A stretch of 64,000 nucleotides of DNA from Nymphaea colorata (lineage: Eukaryota > Streptophyta > Magnoliopsida > Nymphaeales > Nymphaeaceae). Position 1 is the stretch's first letter. Each line of letters opens with the position of its first letter. The translations under genes were made by a program, and so were the position numbers. The stretch covers positions 22,400,131 through 22,464,130 of the forward strand of contig NC_045140.1 of NCBI RefSeq assembly GCF_008831285.2. Reading direction: 5' to 3'. The notes beneath the pieces are model-generated. The model had not been told where the DNA came from. It did no database searches and was given only the letters and a program-made list of their open reading frames with translations. This document shows, piece after piece, positions 39,713 through 50,028 of this stretch.

Positions 39713-40892
39713 TCATCTCTGAGGCTGAGCTGATGCAGGTGCTCCTCTGACAGCATCATAAGGTCCAGTCCAATTGCCAGCAGCTCCACTTCCACTAACA
39801 GTACCAGAAGCAACAGATGCAGCGCCATCCCCAGCACCACTTCCACCAGTAGGCATGTATGGACTCATGCCCTCGCCCACACCACCACCCATGTGCACCT
39901 GAGGTCTTCCATATCCATCTACATATCCACTGCCTTGGTTGGGTGCATATGCTGAAACGGAGCCGCTGTAGATGCCCCCATATATGTTTGGCGCTACACA
40001 TAGAACCACAAGGACATGAGTGGCTTCTTCCAATTAGTTGAAATTGGAAATAGAAAACGTGAGCATGAGAAGTATGCCAAGAAACACAACGAGGGACTGG
40101 TAAAATACAACATCACAAACATTACCATATGACCTCTTCTCTGCATTCAACACATCAGCACGCAACTTTTCTGCTTCCCTTGCCAAGGACACCAGGTTCT
40201 TCTCCATCGCACGCATCTGTTCTACTTTCTCTATATTTAAACTTTTTTCATACTCAAACGCGGACCTTCAACCCCAAAAATTGAAAAAAATTAAATAAAA
40301 TAGTAAGAGCATTTCCTTACTAGGCATAGACAACAAGAAGGATCAGAATCCATTAACACTCATACCTTAATCGTTGATGCTCTTGTCTCAATCCCTCTAA
40401 CTCTTTGTGCATTGTAGGTATCTGTTGGATATCAGCATGCATTCTCTGTAACTCCTGGGTCATCTGTTGAATTCTGGTATTCAGCTCTTGTCTCAAGCCA
40501 ATCAAGCTTTGAGCTTCTCGGTGTGCCTGCTGCAGCTCAACTTTTATGGCCTCCCCTTCCCGCAGATCTGCTTCCATTTTCATCATTTTATCCAACATAC
40601 CCTTAATCTGGTGTTCCCTTTCTGCTTTTACACTACCAGCATGTAAGTCTAATCTCTGTAGCTCCTTTTGGACAACAACAAGGTCCTGTCTCAAGGTGAC
40701 ATGTGTTGCTGCCAACCTCTGATTTTCTCTAGCCAGTCTCTCCATTTCTGCTGCTTGAACAGCCACCTTGTTTTCTAGAAGTTCAAGATGAGGTGATGGT
40801 TGTTCCAATGGACGATGAGCAACTGGACCTAACCCCCCAGGAAATGGACCATGACGCATCATGCCTGGTGGTGGAACTGAACGACCAGCCAT
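39713..40892 (-). CDS. FLX-like coiled-coil protein (three exons, 315 aa)
   Basis: FLX (FLC EXPRESSOR) and its FLX-like paralogues are plant coiled-coil proteins; FLX acts with FRIGIDA to raise FLC expression, while most paralogues have no settled role. Exons are 40892-40366 (MAGRSVPPPGMMRHGPFPGG start), 40265-40126 and 39993-39713 (ending SAQPQR and TGA). Lengths 527, 140 and 281 make 316 codons, with GT-AG junctions. After a Pro-rich head of about 35 residues comes a long coiled coil with the family signatures LLENKVAVQAAEMERLAREN, DLVVVQKELQRL and EREHQIKGMLDKM, continuing in exon 2 with YEKSLNIEKVEQMRAMEKNL. The tail is Gly/Pro/Tyr-rich (PNIYGGIYSG), as in FLX-like proteins. An AATAG acceptor-like site about 20 bases before the start hints at an intron in the 5' leader. 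Confidence 0.93.
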
Positions 40893-41908
40893 AACTCCCT
40901 AGGTATGGCCTATTGAGAGAAAATAGTCCTACAATATCCTAAAACCAAAAGTACATCTTAATTACAAATAAGAAACAAGCCTCACAAGATAGTAGGAAAG
41001 TGAATTTCTGAGAACATTGTTAAAAGATGATGGGGCAGATTGTGAGGGTTTGGGATTCTTTGAATCATACAGCCTTTTGCAGCTTTCCCTTGGAACAAGG
41101 CATTTCCTTGTAGTAAAAATATAATGTCATTGAAAACAGCTACCGGCAAGAGTTCAATGTCAACAACAGAGTGATAATGTACACACAACAAAATATCTCC
41201 TTTTAACTGTCTGGACAAATGAAACCTGATCTGCAAAAGCTCTTACTCTAGAAGGCATATTCCAGGAAACCAAATATAACTGGCGATAACACTCATGACC
41301 AACAGCGTCCTAATTAAGCTGCACTTTACTTCATTGAGACAAAACCAAGCAATTATATGTACGTCTATGCCACAGTCTGACTGAGTTGGAAAATATCAAA
41401 AGAAGAAATGACAGACTGGCAAAGACGAGCATGTAATGTACTGGTAGTGGTAATTAACAAGTTTGTCTCCTTTTTTTTTCTTGTTTGGACATTCCAAAAA
41501 AAAAGCTCCCTATCATCAACAGAACTTTGATCAACTTCCAGTTGATAAGCCCCCCAAAGGTTCCCCCTGCTCCCTAGGGGATTACACCCAACTTTGTCTT
41601 TTCAGTTTGTTATGCTTATGCCCCTACGAGCTTAGTAACTTTCACAAGTTGCCCCTACCAGATGAGTGAAGACTTTTTTGGGCATTTAGTCACCATTTCT
41701 AGCATATATTGCAGAACATACGTGCCTTACTTGACATACAAATTGTCCTTCCCATTTGCTAATTCTTGAAAAAAAGCTTCTATAGTCAACACCTAGTGAG
41801 CAGTGACTTACCTTGACAGAAATTACGAAAGGGAAAAAACAACATTTATGCCCTCACTAAAGCAGTCTTGAAAAAACCAGCCAATGACATATACAACAAT
41901 TGTAGTTT
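40893..41908. other. 5' flank of the FLX-like gene
   Basis: No coding exon is seen. If the leader is interrupted by an intron, this stretch is intronic and the first exon may lie as far up as the GC-richer, GA-containing stretch near 44260-44460. That is inference only. Confidence 0.4.
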
Positions 41909-42577
41909 TAGAACCTAGAGGTTGACTAACCGTTGTTTGAAGCTGAACATGCTGGTAAGTATAGCCACAGAAAAGCATTTTTTTCGAAAAAAATTGCGGA
42001 AAAAATCGCGATAAATTAACTAGCCGTTTAAAACTTAAAAAAACGTGTTTTTGAAAAAAAAAACATTAAAAACAAAAAACACGTTTTTTCAGTCTTTTCA
42101 TTTTTTTCAGTTTTTTTAGTGTCAAACAATTTTTTTTCATTTTCTATTTTTTATTTGTTGCAAATCTACTTATCTTTTGATGTTTGTGTTATGAGTTTCT
42201 CACTTATTTTATTTTTCTCCCATTTTTAGTTTTTAAAAATTTTTAAAATTTACCATATTTTTCCCTTTTTTTCAAGGTCACCGTATTATACCCAAGAAAA
42301 ACCTCGCCGTTTAAAACTCCGAGACGTTATTTGTGACTATACTAACAAAGGCCCCATCTACAATAGGTCATATTAGATAGAATCCTAGAGGTTACCTAAC
42401 CATTGGCAAAGTTTGAAGATGATCAGTTAAACAGGCTAGTAACAGAGGCCCCATCTACAATAGGGTCATATTAGATAGAATCCTAGAGGTTACCTAACCA
42501 TTGGCAAAGTTTGAAGATGATCAGTTAAACAGGCTTATAATAGAGGCCCCATCTACAACAAGGTCATATTTGATAGA
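41909..42577 (+). repeat. Tandem array of about 97-bp units interrupted by a MITE
   Basis: Units with GCCCCATCTACAA start at 42351, 42448 and 42546, a period of 97-98 bases; the second and first are nearly identical and the third is partial. A more diverged unit (CCTAGAGGTTGACTAACC onward) lies at about 41909-41958, just before the inserted MITE. Apart from that insertion the array is continuous. Confidence 0.88.
41959..42342. mobile_element. MITE, 384 bp, flanked by TAA
   Basis: The element begins GTATAGCCACAGAAAAGC and ends with the inverse of GTATAGTCACAAATAACG, imperfect terminal inverted repeats of about 16 bases. It is flanked by TAA at 41956-41958 and 42343-42345. Removing it and one TAA leaves GCTGGTAACAAAGGCCCC, which matches the tandem unit's GCTAGTAACAGAGGCCCC around 42436-42452. 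A 3-base TAA duplication points to the PIF/Harbinger (Tourist) group, although the ends are not the classic Tourist sequence. The interior is A/T-rich with a strong hairpin and no coding capacity. Confidence 0.8.
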
Positions 42578-44469
42578 TCTTTTTGCAGAACCGCAGGGAT
42601 GCTAATGCAAAACCCTTTGAAAGACAAGAAGCATTAAAATCATTAAGGTAACAAATTTTGTCTGGCTAAGATAGTATATTAAACAATTAATTACCACCTT
42701 CAACATGAACGTAAACTGTCATGACCAAGGTTAAACCAACCTCAAGTCAATATTTAGATCCAAACAGATAATTGATCAATAAACTAACACCAGGTTGGCT
42801 CTTATTTCTTTGTTGGGTGCAAGATTGGGGGATAAATATGTAACCAAAAACTTTTTAGCCCTGGCTTCTAACTCAAACAAAATCAACGCATAATTTTCAA
42901 AAATTGCCTTGAGCAGCAAAGAGGCATGAGATCCATCAAAATTAAGAGACAATGATTGCCTGAGATTGACAAGATGCCCAAAGACAATAATCTGAGGATC
43001 AAACAACAATGTAGAACATCAAGGGCAACTTTCTCTATGGTATATACAAAACAAGAAGCCAGGTACTGAACACTGTCGAGAATAGTCAATCAAGCATGTC
43101 AAAGAGAAGAAAGCATAACCAAGAAGGCAAAGGACCAGAAGGAGCAACTGCCAAGAGGACAACATCAATACCAACATTTACTGACAAGATTTAAAACTCT
43201 AATCCCAAAAAGTTGCACATAGGGCCGCGAAACAATTGAAGATCTCATTGTTCAAACAAGAACATGGTTTTCATTAGACGCTTGTTCATTTTGGCTTATA
43301 ATGTTGAACATGCATATGTTTGAAATGGATGATATATGATTGTATCATGATGACTTGAACAGCACTTTTAGCCAGGTGGAATCAACGCCCCATCTTCTTT
43401 TGTGTTTTCTTCTATATCTACTTTCCACACATAGAGCTACCTACCTATCCCAAAAATTGAAAAAACCCATGGCCACGAACAATATTGGCCTCGCCTCTCT
43501 TTCCAATGGAGGGCATGAGCAATTACAGCTTCACAAAAGCTTTCAAGGTGCATTCTTGTGAACTTCACAGTAGTACCAGCGAAAGTACCACTGAGCTTGA
43601 ACAAACATGCTTCCTCCCTATAGCTGACCATTTCACATGCAGATTGGACTTCACAACCACACGCTCAGGGTTTACACTTTACAGTCATAGACTCATAGCC
43701 CCTTAAAGAGCTAACCTATTAGAACATTTCGATAGAAACTTGCGTTGCATGCAATACGATCAGTTGAGCTAGCAACTAAGAAAAATGTAGACCGGCGAAT
43801 GTTAATCAACAGAGACACTGAAATGGGGTCTCAAAGCGCAGTTACAACTCACTATCAAATCTGAAAGAACTGTGACACAAGGCAAAGGCTTATTCAACAT
43901 TCTAGTATCTCATCGGTGAAATCAAACACAAACACCCCACCAAAAATGAGAAGGCGGAATCACAAATGCCAAGAAACCCTAACAAATCTGTGTCAGCCAC
44001 AACTTAGCAGAGATTAAGAGCGCCCCCTAGAGTAAGAAAGATAACAAAGACCCCTAGACGGCAGAGTATCAAACGTTTCAAAATCAGAAAATACAAGACA
44101 GCACAAAAATCAGTCACCCGAAACTTAGCTGATAAGCCCAATCGTCAAAAAATCAAGAAGCCCCGACAACCGGAAAAATATGCAAAAAAGAATACACTAC
44201 TTGTTCTTAGGTATCCCCTAATGTTGTCGAGAAAACTGAATAAGATGCATCATGAATGAAAAGAACCATCAATCAGCCAGAGAGAGAGAGAGAGAGAACC
44301 AGTCAGGCTTGGCCAACCTCGACGCCTTCGCCGGTCGAAGGCACACACTAGGTCGGGCTCTCGCAATCGCAGGCTTGCAGCACGTCCAATTGCGCGTACA
44401 ATCGCCAGACAGGGGGATGGCTGCCGCTCAGAGAGAGAACCCTCTCTTCCCCACCCCCTAGTTTAGTTT
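42578..44469. other. Intergenic stretch, probably with the FLX-like promoter
   Basis: No gene is supported. 44260-44460 is richer in GC, holds a GA microsatellite (44279-44297) and on the minus strand looks like a plant 5' leader. It could be the first exon of the FLX-like gene or of nothing. Confidence 0.4.
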
Positions 44470-45838
44470 TCCTTTCATAAATTTTAGAATAATTTACTAA
44501 AGGCCGCCTAACATTTGGGTTAATAACAAATAGACCCTCAACCTTTGATTCCAAACAAATAAATCCTCAACTTTTCAAGGAAACTCACAAGCAGCCCCTC
44601 TTGATAAAAAATAAAATAAAACCTATCATCAATTTACAAATTTAACCCATTAAATCAAGTTTTAAAGAATATAAAAATCAGCGTCGCCGGCGAGGGGCCT
44701 AACAGGGCTTGAGCGTCCGTCGACACTCGAAAATACGGTTTAACATTTCTGCACCGCGAAAGCGATCTGTAGAACAAAATAACAAGCAATTGAATCTTCA
44801 ATTCTACAACCCAACACTGTTAATTACACAATAGAAGAGAGCACTCGATGCATGATTCGATTGCAATTCTTCTGCTACTTTGTCAACATAAAGAGGAACG
44901 AATTCATATGCATCGACCAAAGACAACAACAGCATGGCCGCCTTCAGCAAACAACATTGGACCATGAAACCCAAAACTGAAGCATAAACCCCAAAACACT
45001 GATCCTTGCCGCATCGTTGTTTCAAGAACAGCGGACTTGGGGTTAATCGTTGGAGGGTCATTCTCCCTCCGCTCGAGCTCTTCCAACTCCAAAGTGATGA
45101 GTTGATCCCAATGCCTGCCTTCTCGTCCGTTATGCTATGAATTATCCCACTATACATGTAAAATGGGTTCTCCTTCTTCATCACAATGATGATCATTCCG
45201 AGCATCAAGATGGACAATTTCGGTGCCTTCAGTTTACCTCCGGGAATCCCCTCCCAGCCGTGGCTTCTCTTTGGGGAGGTAGGTCCTCCTCAACCAACCT
45301 CGTCATACCTGCTTTCTCCCTCCATGAGAATTAAACCTCCGGTGAGTCCAAGCAGCTCCTTCTCCAAAGCGTCCTCCTTAATACCAAAGGAAGAGAGGAC
45401 AGAAGCTTTTTTCTTAACCTCTGCTTCCTCTTTTTCTGGTTCTAGAGCATGGTAGCAGTATCCCTCTCTCTCTCTCTCGGGTGATCTTTCATTTGAAACC
45501 TGCATCCCCGTTGCAGAGGCTTTTTGAGTTAGTGCGGAAATGTTGAAGATATGAGGGAGAGTCAAGCTATCGACATGGCCAACAAAGTCCGCCGAGGCTC
45601 CACCGACAGTCGACGCCCGTCGCCGGTGAAGGGCGATGGCTATTTTTATGTGTTTTTATATTTTTCTTAGAAAATGTAATTTAAGGATTGGATTTGTAAA
45701 TTAATTATGGATTTTAATGTTTTTAGTTGTTTGTGAGTTTACTGAAAGAGTTAGAGACTTGTTGCAGATTAAAGTTTGAGTGCCTATTCGCCATTGGACC
45801 AAATTTTAGGCGGTCCCTTGTAAATGTTTCCATTTTTT
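44470..45838. mobile_element. Gene-carrying element with long terminal inverted repeats (Pack-MULE-like)
   Basis: Bases 44480-44735 and the reverse complement of 45601-45835 align along their length with moderate identity. Landmarks shared by both arms are ATTTAC.A.GG.CGCCTAA, CTCAA.CTTT, AAACTCACAA, AATTTACAAAT, ATATAAAAA and a GC-rich inner block with CACCGGCGA/CGCCGGCGA followed by GTCGAC. The arms are about 230 bases long and enclose about 870 bases that include an NdhS gene fragment. Long inverted ends around captured host sequence are what Pack-MULEs look like. No transposase is present. Exact ends and the expected 9-base target duplication could not be fixed, so the superfamily is inference. 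Confidence 0.75.
45012..45394 (-). pseudogene. ndhS: NdhS (CRR31) gene fragment
   Basis: NdhS is the nuclear-encoded, ferredoxin-binding subunit of the chloroplast NADH-dehydrogenase-like complex. On the minus strand the fragment reads SSFGIKEDALEKELLGLTGG, then after a stop near 45290 KLKAPKLSILMLGMIIIV and ENPFYMYSGIIHSITDEKAG. After a frameshift near 45107 with loss of a few residues it reads WDQLITLELEELERREND and INPKSAVLE. These match, in order, the central and C-terminal SH3-like part of NdhS. The transit peptide and N-terminal part (the GGRGLCNGE region) were not recognised. No introns are seen inside the matched part. It lies wholly inside an element with long inverted repeats, so it was probably captured and moved, then decayed. 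The functional copy must be elsewhere in the genome. Confidence 0.9.
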
Positions 45839-48800
45839 TATTATTAAAATTTTAATTTTGGCAGCCGCTTAGACTTATCATATTCTTTTGTTTCAGGCGT
45901 ACTTTTTTTATATAATGTAGGACGAGCTATTATTTTGTGGTTTTTTTAATTAAAAACGCATTTTAAAGGTAAGGCGCTGTTTCGTTCGGTAATTTGAAAA
46001 ATAAAAAACAGTTCCATTTTTTATACTACCTTTTGCTGCTAAATTATATCTTTATCATTTTTAACCAATATTTTCTGTTTTTCATTTTCTAACTTTGTAA
46101 AAATTTACTTCAAAATCTTATTTCACTGTTAAAAAAATTATGAGAAAAAAAAATTGTGAACACAGGCGCCTCCTTCATGTCACGAGCCTTACCAATTCTC
46201 CTAGATAAATAAATAAATGTAATATATAGACAAATATATTAAAAAAACAAGTAGTTAGCATGTTGATGATCATGTGAATCGATCAATTTCAAGGAAATTA
46301 TATAGTGGAAATTAGGTTGCAATATAGAAATCAATTTGTCTTTTTAAGAGTTCAAAATACTTCTTAAGGGGGTGTTAGAGAACCACGCATTTGAAAGCCT
46401 TAGGATTTGGTGACAGTAGATTTAAGATTAGATCCGCCCACTTCAATCTCAAATCTGATATTTTTTCAATACAAAGAAGAAAAAGATAAAAAATGTTAAA
46501 TGTAGATTTCAGGTCTGACTTAAGATATTCAGTCGGATGAACTATTGATTTTACTATAGATCTTTTGTCATATCAGCAAAAAACATGTCATATAAAATCC
46601 ACATTAGATCCATTGATTTCAAATCTTAAGTAATCAAACGCTTGTAAAGAAAACAATGTGTTTCATTCAAGGAAACTCACTTGTTTCTCTTTCTCTCTTC
46701 TTCTTTAAGGGCATTTTGAATCCTTTAAAAAGCAGTTTAACTTCTATATTTGTAACTTAATATCTGCTGTCCAGCCTCCTTAGAGTCCATGGTGTAGATG
46801 ATTCACATCAAAGTCAATATGGGAGAGTTTATTAGCAACCTATAAATTGATTACGACTGTCAATCTGGTGCATTCGTCCGATTAATTAGCTGAATTTGCA
46901 TTGGCAAGAAAACACATGATCCGAGTCAATGCTTTCAGTTTTACGTACAAATCCAAATCTGGACTTGCACCAACATCGACAAGATGTAAACTTAATTTGG
47001 ATCTTAAGTGAATCAGATTTAGATTCAGTCACAGAATCCATAGTTGAATCTGAATCCACCTCTAATGGCACAATGAATATCGATCAGATCTGACTGAAAC
47101 CAAATCCGGCACATTTATATCCCTAATTTGGCCATAGAGCCACAGATATCGATTCAATTTGTACCTTAATCAATCGGCACACAGGTGCTAATGGTTAGGG
47201 GTGGGCATTGGGTCGAGCTGGCCGGAGTCCTATATCTATATATATATATATATATATTTGTGGCTTCACGAACTTGAATTATAAAAATTGATTCAGGATG
47301 TCTTCTGAAATCTGAGACCCCAAACACAAAACCATTGGCGCCACAAACATCAGGACTGATGTAGGCCACATCAAAAGTTTCATTTAAATAATTCAAAATT
47401 ATATTATAATGATTTAAAAAATTACATAGAGGACCCACATCAGACATGACTGATCAATGTTCTCAGCCAATTTTTTTTTTTTTTTTTTGGATCCTCTGCT
47501 GCACCAAACCGGACCGGAGCCCAGCACCACTGGCACTTGACCTACGAGTCTGCACCCAGTTGATGAATTCTTCAAGCTAGGAGCCAAACCTCTCTAAACT
47601 CCTGGTCCAGATCTTTCTTGAAAAGCTGGAGGAATCGAATCCTACGATGAGACATTAATTTGTAGTTTGCTTCTTGGCTCCGCATAAAACTGTATGGTGA
47701 ATGACTCATACTAAGATATAATCAATTTGGAAAACGTACAGTTAAAGACTGCTAGCTCCGCCGAAAGCGAGGCAATCGATGGCCAAGTGGGTGGTTGAGC
47801 CGCGTACTTTCTTCTGCGCACAAGTGGAAGACATACATTAATGTGGCTTAGATTGCGTGCATGCAGCGGTCCGCTTTCTTTTACGTGCTGCATCGCGGAG
47901 CTTCTGCTTTCTGCAGGAGTTTGAGCTGTTGATGAAATTTTTCATTCTTGGTTGCAGATGATGATGGGACGATGATCATGAGATGAGAGCCGCGCTCAAA
48001 AAGATGGAATGATGGATGCATCATATGCCAATGAAAGGGAATATCAACATCCAGTCTTCCAAAATGCGCTACTGCATCTTAGAATTTATGAAGAAATAAC
48101 TAAAGTTATGAAAAGGAATTGACCGGCAGAAAAAAGTGCAGGAATTGATTAATTTAATGGTCTTTATTAAGAAAAAGACGATTCACCAACGTGTAGAGAA
48201 ACTAACGTTGGTGTAACGCAATTTTTTCCAACATTTAAAAGCAAATGATGGTGAAGATTCATTGTTACCTGCATTCAGAATAAGACGTCCCTGAAAAGTA
48301 ACCTTCACCGTCGTAGATATCTGCACATTTTCTTCATTTATATACGTCGATTCTTTTTTGTTCCGTTCACACTGGTGCAGAATCACTGAATTCTCCTAAA
48401 GTTACTCAAATATTTTAATTGCCAGGAGATTTGCGTTCATTATGCAACACTGGTTCTTAATACGTACAACCACAGCACAATCGGTGTAAAGATTTACCTT
48501 CAGAATCTCAGATAAAAAAAGCATACCCATTAAATTTCCTGCAATGCAAATAAAGGAACAACACACAGAAGAAGAAGAAGACGAAGAAGAAGAAGACGAA
48601 ACTGTTTGGAGGGGGATTAGAAAGCCTCAAGGCCGAATGATCTTAGCAGGTACTGCCTAAAGAGGTGTTGCACATTGAAGCATCGAATGATAATGACGTG
48701 CTCATGCATGAGAGCGTGAGCCATGCCAACAGGACAAAAATGATCATCATGGGGAGCAACGCCAAACATGGCGAACATGTGCTTTACTTCACACGTTCGC

Positions 48801-48890
48801 CCTTGCATGCAAGTAAACGCCATGCACATACTGCACCAATTTGCAAGTTTTCTGCGTAAAAAAAAAAAATTCGTTGCTAGCTTCACATTC

Positions 48891-48922
<32 letters not shown>

Positions 48923-49100
48923 TGAAGGCTGACGCAGCAGCATATGAGTGATCTGGGAGAATATTCTCTCACTCAGAACCAGACTTATCAGAACAAACTA
49001 CGCGCAGCCAAATTTCCTCACCTCAAGTTGGAAAAGAAGATGGCAAAAAACAAAACACAGAGAGAGAAGTGACAGAGAGTTTCTCCTAGAAGGAAGTTCC
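45839..49100. other. Intergenic stretch
   Basis: No gene is supported. The stretch holds a TA microsatellite (47236-47258), a T-run near 47470, an imperfect GAA/GAC purine tract (48571-48600) and a GA microsatellite (48891-48918). A minus-strand open frame at 48943-48617 has a Cys/His/Met-rich part (MCMAFTCMQGRTCEVKHMFA), but I recognise no family. Confidence 0.45.
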
Positions 49101-49105
49101 TCAAC

Positions 49106-49113
49106 TATAAATA
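49106..49113 (+). promoter_or_regulatory. TATA box of the glycine-rich protein gene
   Basis: TATAAATA in a C-rich setting (CAACTATAAATACACC), 116 bases before the first in-frame start. Transcription would begin near 49140. A tiny upstream open frame (ATG ATC TCT TAA at 49162) would then lie in the leader. Confidence 0.65.
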
Positions 49114-49221
49114 CACCGCAAGCTCGCCCTGTGATCTTCGCTCAGAGATCGAAATCGCTCCATGATCTCTTAATTGCGTAACAATAGCAGCACTCCCCCC
49201 CTTCCACAGCTTCTCCTTGGG

Positions 49222-50028
49222 ATGTCCATTCACCAAGTAAAGAGGATGGCTTGCTACGGCCTCATCCTGCCAACGATGCTGGCGCTTTGCGCCTTGGCGG
49301 TTCAGGCGCATGACGGCCGCATTGCGAGGAAGGACCTGAGTGGCGTGGGCATTGGCCTCGGTGCTGGCGTCGGCCTCGGTGCAGGCGGCTCCGGATCTGG
49401 ATCTGGTTATGGTTCAGGATCTGGGGCTGGTTTTGGGGAGGGATCTGGTTCTGGGTCGGGTAATATTGGCGAAGGTTCTGGTTCTGGGTCGGGCAATATT
49501 GGCGTAGGTTCTGGTTCAGGTTATGGGCGTGGTGGTTTTGGTTCTGGGTCGGGCAATATTGGCGTAGGTTCTGGTTCAGGTTATGGGCGTGGTGGTTTTG
49601 GTTCTGGGTCGGGCTATGGGCAGGGTTATGGTTCGGGTACAGGTCTAGGTCAAGGATCTGGTGCAGGTTCAGGCTCTGGCTTTGGGTCAGGGTACGGCCG
49701 AGACACGCGTTCCAGTTCTGGTGAAGGTTCCGGGGAGGGCTATGGATATGGATATGGATCTGGTTTTGGTTATGAACGGGGTGTTGGTGCTGGCTATGGG
49801 CAAGGCAGCGGGTCCGGGTCGGGTTCCCACTACGGGCAAGGCATTGGCACAGGCTTTGGTGTAGGTTATGGGCAAGGCATTGGCACAGGCTTTGGTGTAG
49901 GTTATGGGCAAGGCTCAGGCGATGGTCAAGGTTTTGGTTCTGGGTACGGTCAAGGCTGGGGATATGGGTCTGGTTCTGGATCTGGACATGAACATGTCAC
50001 TGCTCACCGTGGAAGAAAGGGAAAGTGA
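49222..50028 (+). CDS. Secreted glycine/serine-rich protein (about 268 aa)
   Basis: A glycine-rich protein of the cell-wall or secreted type. The start at 49222 (MSIHQVKRMACYG) or at 49246 (MACYG, with the better start context) leads into a signal peptide (LILPTMLALCALAVQA). After a short basic stretch (HDGRIARKDLSG) the whole protein is low-complexity Gly/Ser/Tyr: GSGSGYG, GEGSGSGSGNIG, GYGQGSG. It ends HEHVTAHRGRKGK and TGA. Two in-frame DNA duplications build it: a 60-base unit (20 residues) at 49481-49600 and a 36-base unit (12 residues) at 49834-49905, both with perfect copies. There is no intron. A TATA box lies upstream. Such proteins are structural or defence-related in other plants; no enzyme domain is present. 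The reverse strand is also open in places only because of the repeats. Confidence 0.88.
   Translation: MSIHQVKRMACYGLILPTMLALCALAVQAHDGRIARKDLSGVGIGLGAGVGLGAGGSGSGSGYGSGSGAGFGEGSGSGSGNIGEGSGSGSGNIGVGSGSGYGRGGFGSGSGNIGVGSGSGYGRGGFGSGSGYGQGYGSGTGLGQGSGAGSGSGFGSGYGRDTRSSSGEGSGEGYGYGYGSGFGYERGVGAGYGQGSGSGSGSHYGQGIGTGFGVGYGQGIGTGFGVGYGQGSGDGQGFGSGYGQGWGYGSGSGSGHEHVTAHRGRKGK
49481..49905 (+). repeat. In-frame 60-bp and 36-bp duplications in the glycine-rich gene
   Basis: A 60-base unit starting GTTCTGGGTCGGGCAATATT at 49481 repeats exactly at 49541. A 36-base unit starting GGGCAAGGCATTGGCACAGG at 49834 repeats exactly at 49870. Both periods are multiples of three, so the frame is kept. Confidence 0.95.

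Noticed and set aside
46370-46645. Possible MITE between GGGGTGTTAGAG and AATCAAACGCTTG
   Set aside because: The ends do not pair well enough; similarity is limited to AT-rich words common in this DNA.
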